A stretch of DNA of 64,000 nucleotides from Gillisella terrae (lineage in GTDB: Bacteria; Pseudomonadota; Alphaproteobacteria; Rhizobiales; Rhizobiaceae): assembly GCF_004801395.1 (NCBI RefSeq), contig NZ_SSOA01000006.1, positions 154,965 to 218,964 on the forward strand. Reading direction: 5' to 3'. The stretch's first letter is position 1. Each line of letters opens with the position of its first letter. This document shows, in pieces, positions 8,779 through 17,020 of the stretch. Under the pieces are notes generated by a model that was given only the letters and a program-made list of their open reading frames with translations, ran no database searches and was not told the DNA's origin. Both the position numbers and the translations under genes were made by a program.

Positions 8779-10178
8779 AGACCGCGCGGCACATGGGGCC
8801 GAAATCGATTGCCGGACGCTTGCTGATCTTTTCAGGCGTTTTTGTCACGCTGGCGCTTGTGGTCGCCTCGGTTGTGCTGTGGCTGGCGCTGAAAACCGTG
8901 ATCCGTGAGCAGATCGATCAGCGCCTTGATACCCAGATCAGTGCGCTGGCGGGAGCCGTGGTCAAAGACGCGGGCGGCAAGCTCCGCCTCACGACGCGCA
9001 TGGATACGCCGCCCTTTGATCGAACCGGTTCCGGCTGGTACTGGCAGATTGATAGTGGGGGACAGCGCTTGACTTCGCGCTCACTGCTTGGCGCAAGCAT
9101 AGATGCGCCCCCTTTGCGCCAGAGCTTTCTGCAGATCATGACCGCCACCCCCTCTCCCGGTGAGGGGGAGGATCGCGGACGAAAGCTGTATTTGCGCCAA
9201 ACAACCCGTGATGTGGGTGGCATCATCATGACCATCACTGTGTCTGCGCCGCAAGCCGCTTTGGCCGATCCGGCCATCCGCGCCTTGCTCTGGCTGATCC
9301 CCAGCATGTTGCTGCTGGGTGCTGTGCTCATTGCTGGCACCTTGTGGCAAATCCGCTTTGGCCTGCGCCCCCTCACCTCCATGGCGGGTGATATTGACGC
9401 CATCAATCGCGGCGAAAAATCGCGGCTGGCGGAGATGTCGATCCGGGAGCTTGCGCCCTTGGCCTCCAAGACCAATGCATTGATTGAAACCAATGAAGAG
9501 AGGCTTGTGGCAACCCGCATCCAGTTTGCCAATCTTGCCCACGGATTGAAAACACCCATTGCCAGCCTGCTGCTGGCGCTCAATGACACCAACGATCCAG
9601 ACAGCACCTTGCGCAATCTGGTTATCCGCGTTGACACCAGAATCAAACATCATCTCAGTGCGGCCCGCAAGGTCATGGTGTCGGCAGGCGCGCCCGCCAG
9701 CACCGATCTCGCCCGGTCCGTGAAGGATGTGAGTGGCGCTGTCAGCCTGATCCACGCGGAGAAAAACATCAGCCTGCGAACCGACATTGCCAAGGGCACA
9801 TCTGTTGCCTGCGATGAAAAAGATGTTGAGGAAATGCTTGGCAACCTGATCGACAATGCGTTCAAATGGGCAGCAACGCAGGTGTTCATCACGGCAGGGC
9901 GTGAGGGACCAGCGATAAGGATCACCATTGACGATGACGGCCCCGGCATTCCGCCGGAACGCCTTCAGGCCGTGCTGCTGCCGGGCGTGCGCGAGGATGA
10001 GCGTATTCCGGGCGATGGCTTTGGTTTGAATATCGTCATGGAAATGGCGGCACTCTACGGCGGGTCGTTTGAGCTTGCGCAACGGGAGCCTACGGGCCTG
10101 CGGACGAGTCTGGTGCTGCCTGCTGCGCAAAAGCGCGAGCCGAAGAAGGACAACGGGCAAAAAAGCGCAACGCTTTGA
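8775..10178 (+). CDS. Sensor histidine kinase, partner of the preceding regulator
   Basis: A 467-residue inner-membrane kinase. Transmembrane helices lie at about 15-40 and 168-190, enclosing a roughly 125-residue periplasmic sensor. A HAMP-like linker follows, then the H-box with His256 in 'FANLAHGLKTPIASLL', a PhoQ/FeuQ-type H-box. The catalytic domain has the N-box 'NLIDNAFKWA', 'DDDGPGIP' and 'GDGFGLNIV'. It is translationally coupled to the regulator (4-bp overlap). The kinase should phosphorylate the regulator's Asp51; the signal is unknown. Confidence 0.9.
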   Translation: MKTARHMGPKSIAGRLLIFSGVFVTLALVVASVVLWLALKTVIREQIDQRLDTQISALAGAVVKDAGGKLRLTTRMDTPPFDRTGSGWYWQIDSGGQRLTSRSLLGASIDAPPLRQSFLQIMTATPSPGEGEDRGRKLYLRQTTRDVGGIIMTITVSAPQAALADPAIRALLWLIPSMLLLGAVLIAGTLWQIRFGLRPLTSMAGDIDAINRGEKSRLAEMSIRELAPLASKTNALIETNEERLVATRIQFANLAHGLKTPIASLLLALNDTNDPDSTLRNLVIRVDTRIKHHLSAARKVMVSAGAPASTDLARSVKDVSGAVSLIHAEKNISLRTDIAKGTSVACDEKDVEEMLGNLIDNAFKWAATQVFITAGREGPAIRITIDDDGPGIPPERLQAVLLPGVREDERIPGDGFGLNIVMEMAALYGGSFELAQREPTGLRTSLVLPAAQKREPKKDNGQKSATL

Positions 10179-10300
10179 TCACAGAGATCCACAAAACCTC
10201 CACGAAATATCCACACAACGATGAAGATTGACTGATAGGGGAAGGACTTGAAGGTCACAGAAAAGCAATTTTGATCGTGTTTCGCCCCAGAGAGGTCACC

Positions 10301-10867
10301 ATGATGGATAAAAAAGCACGAGATACGGTGGAAAAATATCCCTTGTCCATGCGAGCCGTTCACTGGTTGCGGGCCTGTCTGGTGCTCGGTTTGCTGGTCT
10401 GCGGCTGGTACATGACCGGGCTTCCCGAAGGCGATTTATCGTCTTTTCTGTATAAGAACCACAAGAAATTCGGCATTCTGGTGTGGCTGGTCGCTTTGCT
10501 TCATCTTGGTCTGCGCTGGCGTTATAAGTCGGTTTTGCCCAGCGCTCCACAGGCTTTAGCCGCATGGGAAAAATTGCTTTCCCACCTCATTCACAGGCTT
10601 ATCATTGCATTGACGCTGCTGGTTCCGATGATGGGCTATCTTCTGTCAAGCACCTTCACCCAGAGCGATGGCGTCCCGTTCTTTTTCATTGCGCGACTTC
10701 CTGATTTTCTGCCCAAGAATGATGCGGCCTTTGAGGTCTTTCAGACCCTTCACAAATACAGCGCCTATCTTCTGCTGGCTTGCGTTGTTCTTCACGTTGC
10801 TGGAGCGCTCAAACACAGATTTCAAGACAAAGGCGGCAAAACCGACGTGCTGCCACGCATGATGTAG
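10301..10867 (+). CDS. Cytochrome b561 family protein
   Basis: A 188-residue membrane cytochrome with four predicted helices. Candidate heme-ligating His residues lie in 'SMRAVHWLRA', 'KNHKKFGILVW', 'HLIHRLIIALTLL' and 'LHKYSAYLLLACVVLHVAGA', the spacing typical of bacterial di-heme b561. Such proteins move electrons from the quinone pool, in some cases to superoxide. The start is set at the ATG at 10301, with GAGAGG upstream. It sits alone between the two-component operon and a convergent hydantoinase gene. Confidence 0.88.
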   Translation: MMDKKARDTVEKYPLSMRAVHWLRACLVLGLLVCGWYMTGLPEGDLSSFLYKNHKKFGILVWLVALLHLGLRWRYKSVLPSAPQALAAWEKLLSHLIHRLIIALTLLVPMMGYLLSSTFTQSDGVPFFFIARLPDFLPKNDAAFEVFQTLHKYSAYLLLACVVLHVAGALKHRFQDKGGKTDVLPRMM

Positions 10868-10939
10868 GGCCACTGTCCCCAAAATAGCGATCCCCAACAT
10901 AGCAACCGGCTTTCGAGACAGAAGTTTCATTGTCCGAGG

Positions 10940-10980
10940 CGTAAACCACACGTCTTGCTCTGCGCTGCGTGTGGTTTACG
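10940..10980. terminator. Bidirectional terminator-like hairpin
   Basis: CGTAAACCACACG (10940-10952) pairs perfectly over 13 bp with CGTGTGGTTTACG (10968-10980). It lies between the convergent cytochrome b561 and hydantoinase B genes. No long U-run is seen. Confidence 0.65.
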
Positions 10981-10985
10981 TTCGT

Positions 10986-12728
10986 TCATCCTCTGGTTTG
11001 GCGGCAAACCTTGGTCGCTTGCCCATCCACGCTGCCATCCCGCATCAGTATCACGCCAAACAAATGCTCGGCCTGTTTGGATGTGTAGCGGCCCAGACGG
11101 ACATCTTCAGCAACGGTTTCACTATCGCGGCGCAAGGGGTCGCCATAACCGCCGCCGCCGGGAGTCATGACCCGCACGCGATCGCCAGGGTTGAGCGGAA
11201 TATCCTGCGCTTTTGAAAGATGTTGCGGCACAATCACTCCATCACCCTTGAACACCTGCACGCAATTGGGCGCGCCATCTTTGCCGCCCAATGCACCGGG
11301 CGGGCCGAAACGACCGTGATCCATGACAAAGCTTGCGGTTGCCTGCCCGCGCCGCAACTCGATTTCATAATCCAGCCCAAAGCCGCCGCGATGATGGCCC
11401 GCACCGCCGGAGCCTTCGCGCAGCGCATAGCGGTGATAGAGCACCGGATATTGCTGCTCCATGATTTCCACCGGCGGGGCCTTGGAAATGCCGATGGTGG
11501 AGCAGCCATTGGCCAGACCATCGTGATCAGAATTTCCACCATAACCGCCACCGGAAATCTGATACATCACATAGCCCTGATTGCGCTCAGGATCGAAGCC
11601 GCCCAGCGCAAAATTGCCGGAACTGCCAGCGGGCGATGCCGTGACACGATCGGGCAAAGCCTCGACAAGGGCGGCAAACACCGCTTCGGCAATGCGCTGG
11701 CTGACTTCTGCCGCACAACCGGACACTGGCCTTGGATAGTGCGCATCCAGAAAGGTGCCGACGGGTCGGATCACGTTAAGTGGCTCGAAGGCACCAGCGG
11801 AGATTGGCACATCCGGGAAAATATGGCGCATGGCCAGATAGACCGAAGACAGCGTCGTGGCCAGAACCGAATTCATTGGACCAATGCAGGGCTTGGACGA
11901 GCCGGTAAAGTCGAAGGTCAATTCCCCGGATTTGGCGGTGATGCTCAAGCGAATTTCCAGCGGTTCGTCGACCACACCATCGCTATCAACATAGGCGGTG
12001 GAGGTGTAGGTGCCATCCGGGATCAGCTTGATAGAGGCGCGCATTTGCTCGGCTGATCGGTGGCGCAACTCGGCAATCGCCTCGTTGACGGTCGCATCAC
12101 CATAGCGATCCAGCAGCCGCGTGAGGCGTTTTTCACCAACCAAAAGGGCGGCGGCCTGCGCCTTTACATCGCCAATCCGCTGCTCGGACACCCGGATATT
12201 GGAGCAGATGATGGCGTAAATCTCTTGATCCAGCACCCCTTGCTTAAACAGCCGCACCGGCGGCAGGCGCAATCCCTCTTGCTCCACGGAAGTGGCAGAG
12301 GCCGAAAAGCCACCCGGCACCGCACCGCCAGTATCTGGCCAATGGCCGGTGTTGGACAGCCAGCAAAAGATTTCTCCACCCCGATAGACCGGCATGGCAA
12401 AGCGCACATCCATCAAATGGGTGCCGCCGAGATAAGGATCGTTGACGATATAGATATCACCGGGCTGCGGTGCTGCGGCCTTGCCATTGGCGATCATCTC
12501 AATCAACACGCGGGTGGAATATTGCATGGTGCCAACAAACACCGGCAAGCCACTGGAGCCTTGGGCAATCAGCGCGCCATCAATGGCCGAATAAATCCCG
12601 TCAGAGCGGTCATTGGCCTCGGCAATCACCGGCGAAAAGGCCGCACGCGAAAAGGAAAGATCCATCTCGTCGCATACCTGTTGCAGGCCAGACTGGATGA
12701 CCGAGAGGGTGATGGGATCAACGCTCAT
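10986..12728 (-). CDS. hyuB: Hydantoinase B/oxoprolinase family protein (HyuB)
   Basis: A 580-residue subunit of an ATP-dependent cyclic-amide hydrolase such as N-methylhydantoinase, 5-oxoprolinase, or the related acetone carboxylase. Landmarks are 'DPITLSVIQSGLQQVCDEMD' at the N terminus, 'GDIYIVNDPYLGGTHLMDV', 'SNTGHWPDTGGAVPGG', 'DFTGSS' and the glycine-rich C-terminal 'VMTPGGGGYGDPLRRD'. The ATG at 12728 has GGAGG five bases upstream and lies one base after the hyuA stop, so the two are co-translated. The context with a 6-hydroxynicotinate-reductase-like gene suggests opening of a reduced ring lactam or cyclic imide, but the substrate is not proven. Confidence 0.9.
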   Translation of the reverse strand: MSVDPITLSVIQSGLQQVCDEMDLSFSRAAFSPVIAEANDRSDGIYSAIDGALIAQGSSGLPVFVGTMQYSTRVLIEMIANGKAAAPQPGDIYIVNDPYLGGTHLMDVRFAMPVYRGGEIFCWLSNTGHWPDTGGAVPGGFSASATSVEQEGLRLPPVRLFKQGVLDQEIYAIICSNIRVSEQRIGDVKAQAAALLVGEKRLTRLLDRYGDATVNEAIAELRHRSAEQMRASIKLIPDGTYTSTAYVDSDGVVDEPLEIRLSITAKSGELTFDFTGSSKPCIGPMNSVLATTLSSVYLAMRHIFPDVPISAGAFEPLNVIRPVGTFLDAHYPRPVSGCAAEVSQRIAEAVFAALVEALPDRVTASPAGSSGNFALGGFDPERNQGYVMYQISGGGYGGNSDHDGLANGCSTIGISKAPPVEIMEQQYPVLYHRYALREGSGGAGHHRGGFGLDYEIELRRGQATASFVMDHGRFGPPGALGGKDGAPNCVQVFKGDGVIVPQHLSKAQDIPLNPGDRVRVMTPGGGGYGDPLRRDSETVAEDVRLGRYTSKQAEHLFGVILMRDGSVDGQATKVCRQTRG

Positions 12729-12729
12729 A

Positions 12730-14817
12730 TCAGCCTCCAATGCCGTTTTTCAAGGTGATGATAAGATTGCCGTCCGCATCCTGATGGGCATGATCGCCCG
12801 GTTCGATGATAATGGTCGTGTCCATTTGCTCGACAATGGCGGGGCCAATCAGCGTGGCATCGGCAGGCAGGTGGTCGCGCCAATAGATTGGTGTATCAAC
12901 AAACCCGTCAAACCATACGGAACGAATGCCGGTTTGGGCATCGGTAAGGCTTTGCTTACGCCCCTCGCTATCAATCAGCGCTGAAAGGTCAATCTCCTCA
13001 CGACGGCCAATCACCGAAGTGTTGACATTGACGAGATTGGCGCGAATTTCCGGCAAGGCCACATGGAAGCGGGAGAAATAGGCCTCTTCAAAGCGCTGTT
13101 GCAGCTCTTCACGGGTGGGTGTCGCATTGGGCAAAGGAACCCGCAAGAGATGTGTCTGGCCGATAAACTGCATGTCCACCGAGTAGATCTCGCGGATCTC
13201 GCGAATGAAGACTGCTTCCTTGCCGATCAGACGATGCCCCTCGTCTCTTTGGGCTTTGAACCGCTCATGCACCGCATCCATATCGACAATCGCTAAGGGC
13301 CGATTGACGGTGTTGACAAAATCGTGACGCAGATCGGCCACCACGCAGCCCAATGCATTGGTGATGCCGGGGCGTGATGGCACCAGCACTTTGGGAATGC
13401 CCAGTTCGCGGGCAATGGCTGAGGCATGCAGCGGCCCTGCCCCGCCAAAGGCAAACAGCGCAAAATCACGCGGGTCTTCGCCAAGGCTGACAGACACCAT
13501 CCGCACCGCATCAGCCATGCGGGCATTGGCAATGCGCAGCACCGCAGAAGCGCTGGCAATGGCATCAAGGCCCAAGGGCTTGCCCAGCTCCGTTTCAAAA
13601 ATGGCTTTCACATCATCCAGCGTCATGCCGCCGGGCACTTTGTTCAGCCGCGACGGGTCGAGCCTGCCCAGCAGCAAATTGGCATCTGAAATGGTCGGCT
13701 TGGTGCCGCCGCGTCCATAGCAGATTGGGCCGGGCGAAGCCCCTGCACTCTCTGGCCCCACCTGCAACAGGCCAGCGGCGGTGATGCGCGCAATGGAGCC
13801 GCCACCAGCCCCCACCGTGCGTACATCCACCATCGGCACATGGATGGGCATGGCATATTCAATCTCGATCTCATTCGAGACGGTGGGTTCTGCATTGCGG
13901 ATCAGCGCCACATCGGTGGAGGTGCCGCCCATGTCATAGGTGATCAGGTTGGGCATGGCGGCTCTGCGTCCGGTGTAGGCAGCGGCCATCACGCCGGATG
14001 CGGGGCCGGACATCACCGTTTTGGCTGCCTCTCGCGCCACGTGGCGGGCAGAGACCATACCGCCATTGCCATTCATCACCAACACATCATGCTTATAACC
14101 GCGAGCGGCCAAGGTGTCGGCCAACCGCTCAACATAGCGCCGCAGCAAGGGCTGCACAGAGGCGTTGACGGCAGCGGTCACGCCGCGCTCATATTCACGG
14201 CTTTCCGACAACAGCGCGTGGCCAAGGGTGATATTGTCATTGGGCCAAAGCTCAGCGGCAATTTCGCCAGCCCGAAGCTCATGGGCCGGGTTGGCATAGG
14301 CATGCAAAAAGTGAATGACCAGCGCCTCACAGCCCATATCGATCAGGCTGGTGATACTGTGGCGCAGGCTTTCCTCATCCAAGGGCGTAACAACTTGCCC
14401 TTGAGCATCCATGCGCTCCGGCACTTCAAGCCGCAAATCACGCGGAATAATCGGCTTGAACTCGCCTTTCATACCATAGGCTTGCGGACGGGTGCGTCTG
14501 CCAAGCTCCAGCACATCGCGAAACCCCATCGTGGTGATAAAACCGGTTTTGCACAGCTGGCGCTCCAGCACCGCATTGGTGGTGGTGGTGGTGCCATGCA
14601 CAATCAGATCCAGCGCGGCAATGTCGGCCCCTGCCGCATCCAGCGCGTTGATGACGCCAAAGGCCTGATTGTCCAGCGTGGTCGGGGTTTTCGCCAGCCG
14701 CACGGTGCCATGGGTGGCATCAAACAACACAAGATCGGTAAAGGTGCCACCCACATCAATGCCGGCCACCACCGATTGTGTGCCCTTGCCGTCCGCTGAT
14801 TTGGCTGCTTGATCCAC
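12730..14817 (-). CDS. hyuA: Hydantoinase A/oxoprolinase family protein (HyuA)
   Basis: The ATPase-like partner of HyuB, 695 residues from the GTG at 14817. 'AGIDVGGTFTDLVLFD' is the phosphate-binding motif of the actin-like fold; 'HGTTTTTNAVLER', 'NGNGGMVS', 'MSGPASGVMAA' and 'YDMGGTSTDVALI' follow in family order. Together with HyuB it would hydrolyse a cyclic amide at the cost of ATP. The frame extends to a GTG at 14892, but the GTG at 14817 has an AGAAGGGAA ribosome site and leaves a normal short N terminus. An ATG at 14871 is another alternative. Confidence 0.9.
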   Translation of the reverse strand: MDQAAKSADGKGTQSVVAGIDVGGTFTDLVLFDATHGTVRLAKTPTTLDNQAFGVINALDAAGADIAALDLIVHGTTTTTNAVLERQLCKTGFITTMGFRDVLELGRRTRPQAYGMKGEFKPIIPRDLRLEVPERMDAQGQVVTPLDEESLRHSITSLIDMGCEALVIHFLHAYANPAHELRAGEIAAELWPNDNITLGHALLSESREYERGVTAAVNASVQPLLRRYVERLADTLAARGYKHDVLVMNGNGGMVSARHVAREAAKTVMSGPASGVMAAAYTGRRAAMPNLITYDMGGTSTDVALIRNAEPTVSNEIEIEYAMPIHVPMVDVRTVGAGGGSIARITAAGLLQVGPESAGASPGPICYGRGGTKPTISDANLLLGRLDPSRLNKVPGGMTLDDVKAIFETELGKPLGLDAIASASAVLRIANARMADAVRMVSVSLGEDPRDFALFAFGGAGPLHASAIARELGIPKVLVPSRPGITNALGCVVADLRHDFVNTVNRPLAIVDMDAVHERFKAQRDEGHRLIGKEAVFIREIREIYSVDMQFIGQTHLLRVPLPNATPTREELQQRFEEAYFSRFHVALPEIRANLVNVNTSVIGRREEIDLSALIDSEGRKQSLTDAQTGIRSVWFDGFVDTPIYWRDHLPADATLIGPAIVEQMDTTIIIEPGDHAHQDADGNLIITLKNGIGG

Positions 14818-14901
14818 GCCTGTTCCCTTCTTGTTTTTTTGCAAAAGATGCCCCGTTCTGTGCGGGGTCATCTTGTTAAACCGTTCTGTCACGATCGATT
14901 T

Positions 14902-15486
14902 TCACCGCAGCCCGTCCTTGCCCTCAATTTCGGACACTTGCAGCCCGCCAATGCGTGGCAAAGGCCTGCCGCTATCGGTTATCGCCACCGCCACCATGAT
15001 TTCATCGGCGCGGGGACTGTCGTTGAGAGAGATGCGCATGGCATCGAAATGGCTGCGCACATAGGCGGCGTCTTTGTGGCCCAGCGGCACATCCAGCACC
15101 TGCCCCGGACCGCCCATCGCCTTGGAAGATGGCACAAGAGCCGCCCCTTTCTCCACCGCATCGCGCAAAGGCTTGCCCAAGGCCGGGTGCAAAATAGCGG
15201 CAGCATGTTCCAGCTCGCCATGTTCGCCGACCATGGCGGCCTTGCCATAGCTCTCGGCTTTTGTGGGTGAAATACCCAATGCGTCGACGCAACGCTTGCC
15301 CAGCAATCCGCCCAGCTCCGCCCCGATCTCGATCAGCTCCGACAAATCCTCTTGATAACGCCCGGCGTAAGGGTTGCGAACAATTGCCACCGCACAGGCT
15401 TTGCGGGTGGCGGGGGCAATGTCCTTGCCCATCTCGCGCCGGGTTTCATCCACAAAGGTCACAAGCTTGCGGATCTGCGCTTTCAT
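14902..15486 (-). CDS. PF06684 (DUF1185, 'amino acid synthesis') family protein, copy 1
   Basis: A 194-residue protein of family PF06684. Landmarks: 'RKLVTFVDET', 'ACAVAIVRNPYAGRYQEDLS', 'ESYGKAAMVGEHGELEHAAA', 'VLDVPLGHKDAAYVRSHFDA' and 'SPRADEIMVAVAITDSGRPL'. A crystal structure of the family shows a variant of the chorismate-mutase fold; the reaction is unknown. It overlaps the upstream paralogue by four bases (ATGA) and precedes hyuA closely, so it is part of the same operon. Being next to ring-opening enzymes suggests it acts on, or binds, a ring intermediate; that is inference. Confidence 0.87.
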   Translation of the reverse strand: MKAQIRKLVTFVDETRREMGKDIAPATRKACAVAIVRNPYAGRYQEDLSELIEIGAELGGLLGKRCVDALGISPTKAESYGKAAMVGEHGELEHAAAILHPALGKPLRDAVEKGAALVPSSKAMGGPGQVLDVPLGHKDAAYVRSHFDAMRISLNDSPRADEIMVAVAITDSGRPLPRIGGLQVSEIEGKDGLR

Positions 15487-16067
15487 CGCAAACCGTCCTC
15501 GCCCTTGATGTCCGCCGCATTAAGGCCGCCAACGCGGGCATGGATGCGGCTGCCGGTGGTCATGACCAGGATGAAAGCCAGTTCATTGGCGCGTGGACCA
15601 TCGGGCACGCCCACTTCCATGGCGTCAAAATGGCTGCGCACATAGGATGCGTTGATATGGGTGATGGGCACATCCAGACGGGTGCCGGGGCCGCCAACCT
15701 TCTTGGTGGATGGTACAATGGCTTTCGCATTGCCCAGCACATCGCGCATGGCATAGCCGCCCGGCGCGTGCCACAGAGCGCCGTGTTCCAGCTCGCCTGC
15801 CTGACCAATAATAGAGCCTTTGCCATAGCCTTGAATGGCCTTGGCATCGCCACCGAGGGCATTCAAAAGGCGAGTTGCCATGTCAAGACCCAGCGGCTCA
15901 AGGTCTTTCATGAAACCGGCGATGTCTTCGTGGTAGCTGCCGGCAAAAGGATTTTCGATGACGGCAATCACTGCACCGCGCTTCAAAGGCACTTCCGAAA
16001 CGGGACCGCCTTCGTGGAAAATGTCTTCAACAATGGTCAGGACTTTGCGGATTTTGGGTTCAGGCAT
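15483..16067 (-). CDS. PF06684 (DUF1185, 'amino acid synthesis') family protein, copy 2
   Basis: A 194-residue tandem paralogue of the next gene, sharing 'NPFAGSYHEDIAGF', 'GYGKGSIIGQAGELEHGALW', 'VPSTKKVGGPGTRLDVPITH' and 'SYVRSHFDAMEVGVPDGPRA'. The ATG at 16067 has GAGGAAAGACACT upstream; the longer open frame runs into the UPF0280 gene. It overlaps the UPF0280 stop by a few bases and the second paralogue by four. Two equal-length copies in one operon suggest a heteromer or two successive steps. Confidence 0.87.
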   Translation of the reverse strand: MPEPKIRKVLTIVEDIFHEGGPVSEVPLKRGAVIAVIENPFAGSYHEDIAGFMKDLEPLGLDMATRLLNALGGDAKAIQGYGKGSIIGQAGELEHGALWHAPGGYAMRDVLGNAKAIVPSTKKVGGPGTRLDVPITHINASYVRSHFDAMEVGVPDGPRANELAFILVMTTGSRIHARVGGLNAADIKGEDGLR

Positions 16068-17001
16068 AGTGTCTTTCCTCCGGAATAAAGGCTGTCGCCT
16101 TCGAGCTAAGCATAGGAATGGGGTTGGGCGTAACAATACGCGACCGCCCTTTGAGAAACAGCGCACAACGCGCCACCAGCCCTTTCGCCATAAAATGGCG
16201 AGCCAGCACTTCGCCAGCGTCCAACGCTTGCGCGATATCATCATCATTAAGAGCACCGCAGGCGGTCACCACCAGCCGCTCGCCCAGATCGCTATCGTCC
16301 TTGATGCTGTTGGCCGCAGCGCGCGCAATTGCGGCGTGGCCGGGAAGATCCACAGCATTGCCAATCAAGGTCGCCGCCGCATCGGCCATCGCAGCAGAGC
16401 GGGCAATGACCGTAACACTATCGGCAATGCCCATGGACAGGCTGCGGCCACCGCGCCCGGATGTGGCAATGCCCCGGTTTGGTTCCTGACCGCTCACCTG
16501 AAAACGTCCCAGGGCCGAGCCGGATTCGTCAGCAATGCCAATCTCAAACGCTTCCTTGCTCGCCAGATGCAGCGCAATATCGCCACCATTGTTGACATAA
16601 AGCCGGGATGGCCGATCATCACCCTGACAAGCGACCAAAATGGCACTGACAATTTCATCGGCAACAGAACCCGCCACAGCCGCCATGGGCGTGATGAAAT
16701 GATGGTTGGAGAAATGCGTCACCGCATCGACCATGCGCTGCGCAATCGGCGAGCTTGGGCGCGGATTTGTGGCACCATGGGGCATTTTCAGCAAGCTCAG
16801 CTCTCCCACAAGCTCCTCCAGCACCGTTGCAAACCGGGCATAGGCCACCTGAAAAGCAAGGGCACGCTGACGCTCCACGCCGGCATTGCCAACGCGGTCG
16901 TGATCGCCCACGCCAATCACCAGATCAATCGGGCCGTGCTGCAAATGCAGCCGTCCATTGCGGTCTCCATCCAGATAAGATGCTGCTATGCTGCCATTCA
17001 T
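16060..17001 (-). CDS. UPF0280 family, ApbE-like protein
   Basis: A 313-residue protein with the UPF0280 signature 'GRLHLQHGPIDLVIGV', a central 'MAAVAGSVADEIVSAIL', then 'LYVNNGGDIALHLA' and 'GIATSGRGGRSLSMGIADSV', which parallels the nucleotide-binding segments of ApbE FMN transferases. Family members are annotated only as ApbE-like. Start: the ATG at 17001 gives a conventional N terminus; upstream ATGs at 17049 and 17067 would overlap the reductase gene. It sits directly after the 6-hydroxynicotinate-reductase-like gene, which would fit a flavin-attachment role for that protein, but this is untested. Confidence 0.82.
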   Translation of the reverse strand: MNGSIAASYLDGDRNGRLHLQHGPIDLVIGVGDHDRVGNAGVERQRALAFQVAYARFATVLEELVGELSLLKMPHGATNPRPSSPIAQRMVDAVTHFSNHHFITPMAAVAGSVADEIVSAILVACQGDDRPSRLYVNNGGDIALHLASKEAFEIGIADESGSALGRFQVSGQEPNRGIATSGRGGRSLSMGIADSVTVIARSAAMADAAATLIGNAVDLPGHAAIARAAANSIKDDSDLGERLVVTACGALNDDDIAQALDAGEVLARHFMAKGLVARCALFLKGRSRIVTPNPIPMLSSKATAFIPEERHYA

Positions 17002-17020
17002 CGGCTGATCTTTCGCTTGC

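Noticed and set aside
9144..9172. CCCTCTCCCGG/TGAGGGGGAGG inside the kinase gene as an inserted repeat
   Set aside because: It is a short GC-rich inverted stretch that stays in frame and codes for a plausible periplasmic loop; no flanking repeat boundaries were seen.
13840..14799. Plus-strand ORF (319 codons) opposite hyuA
   Set aside because: Antisense shadow of a strong HyuA match; no ribosome site or family motif.
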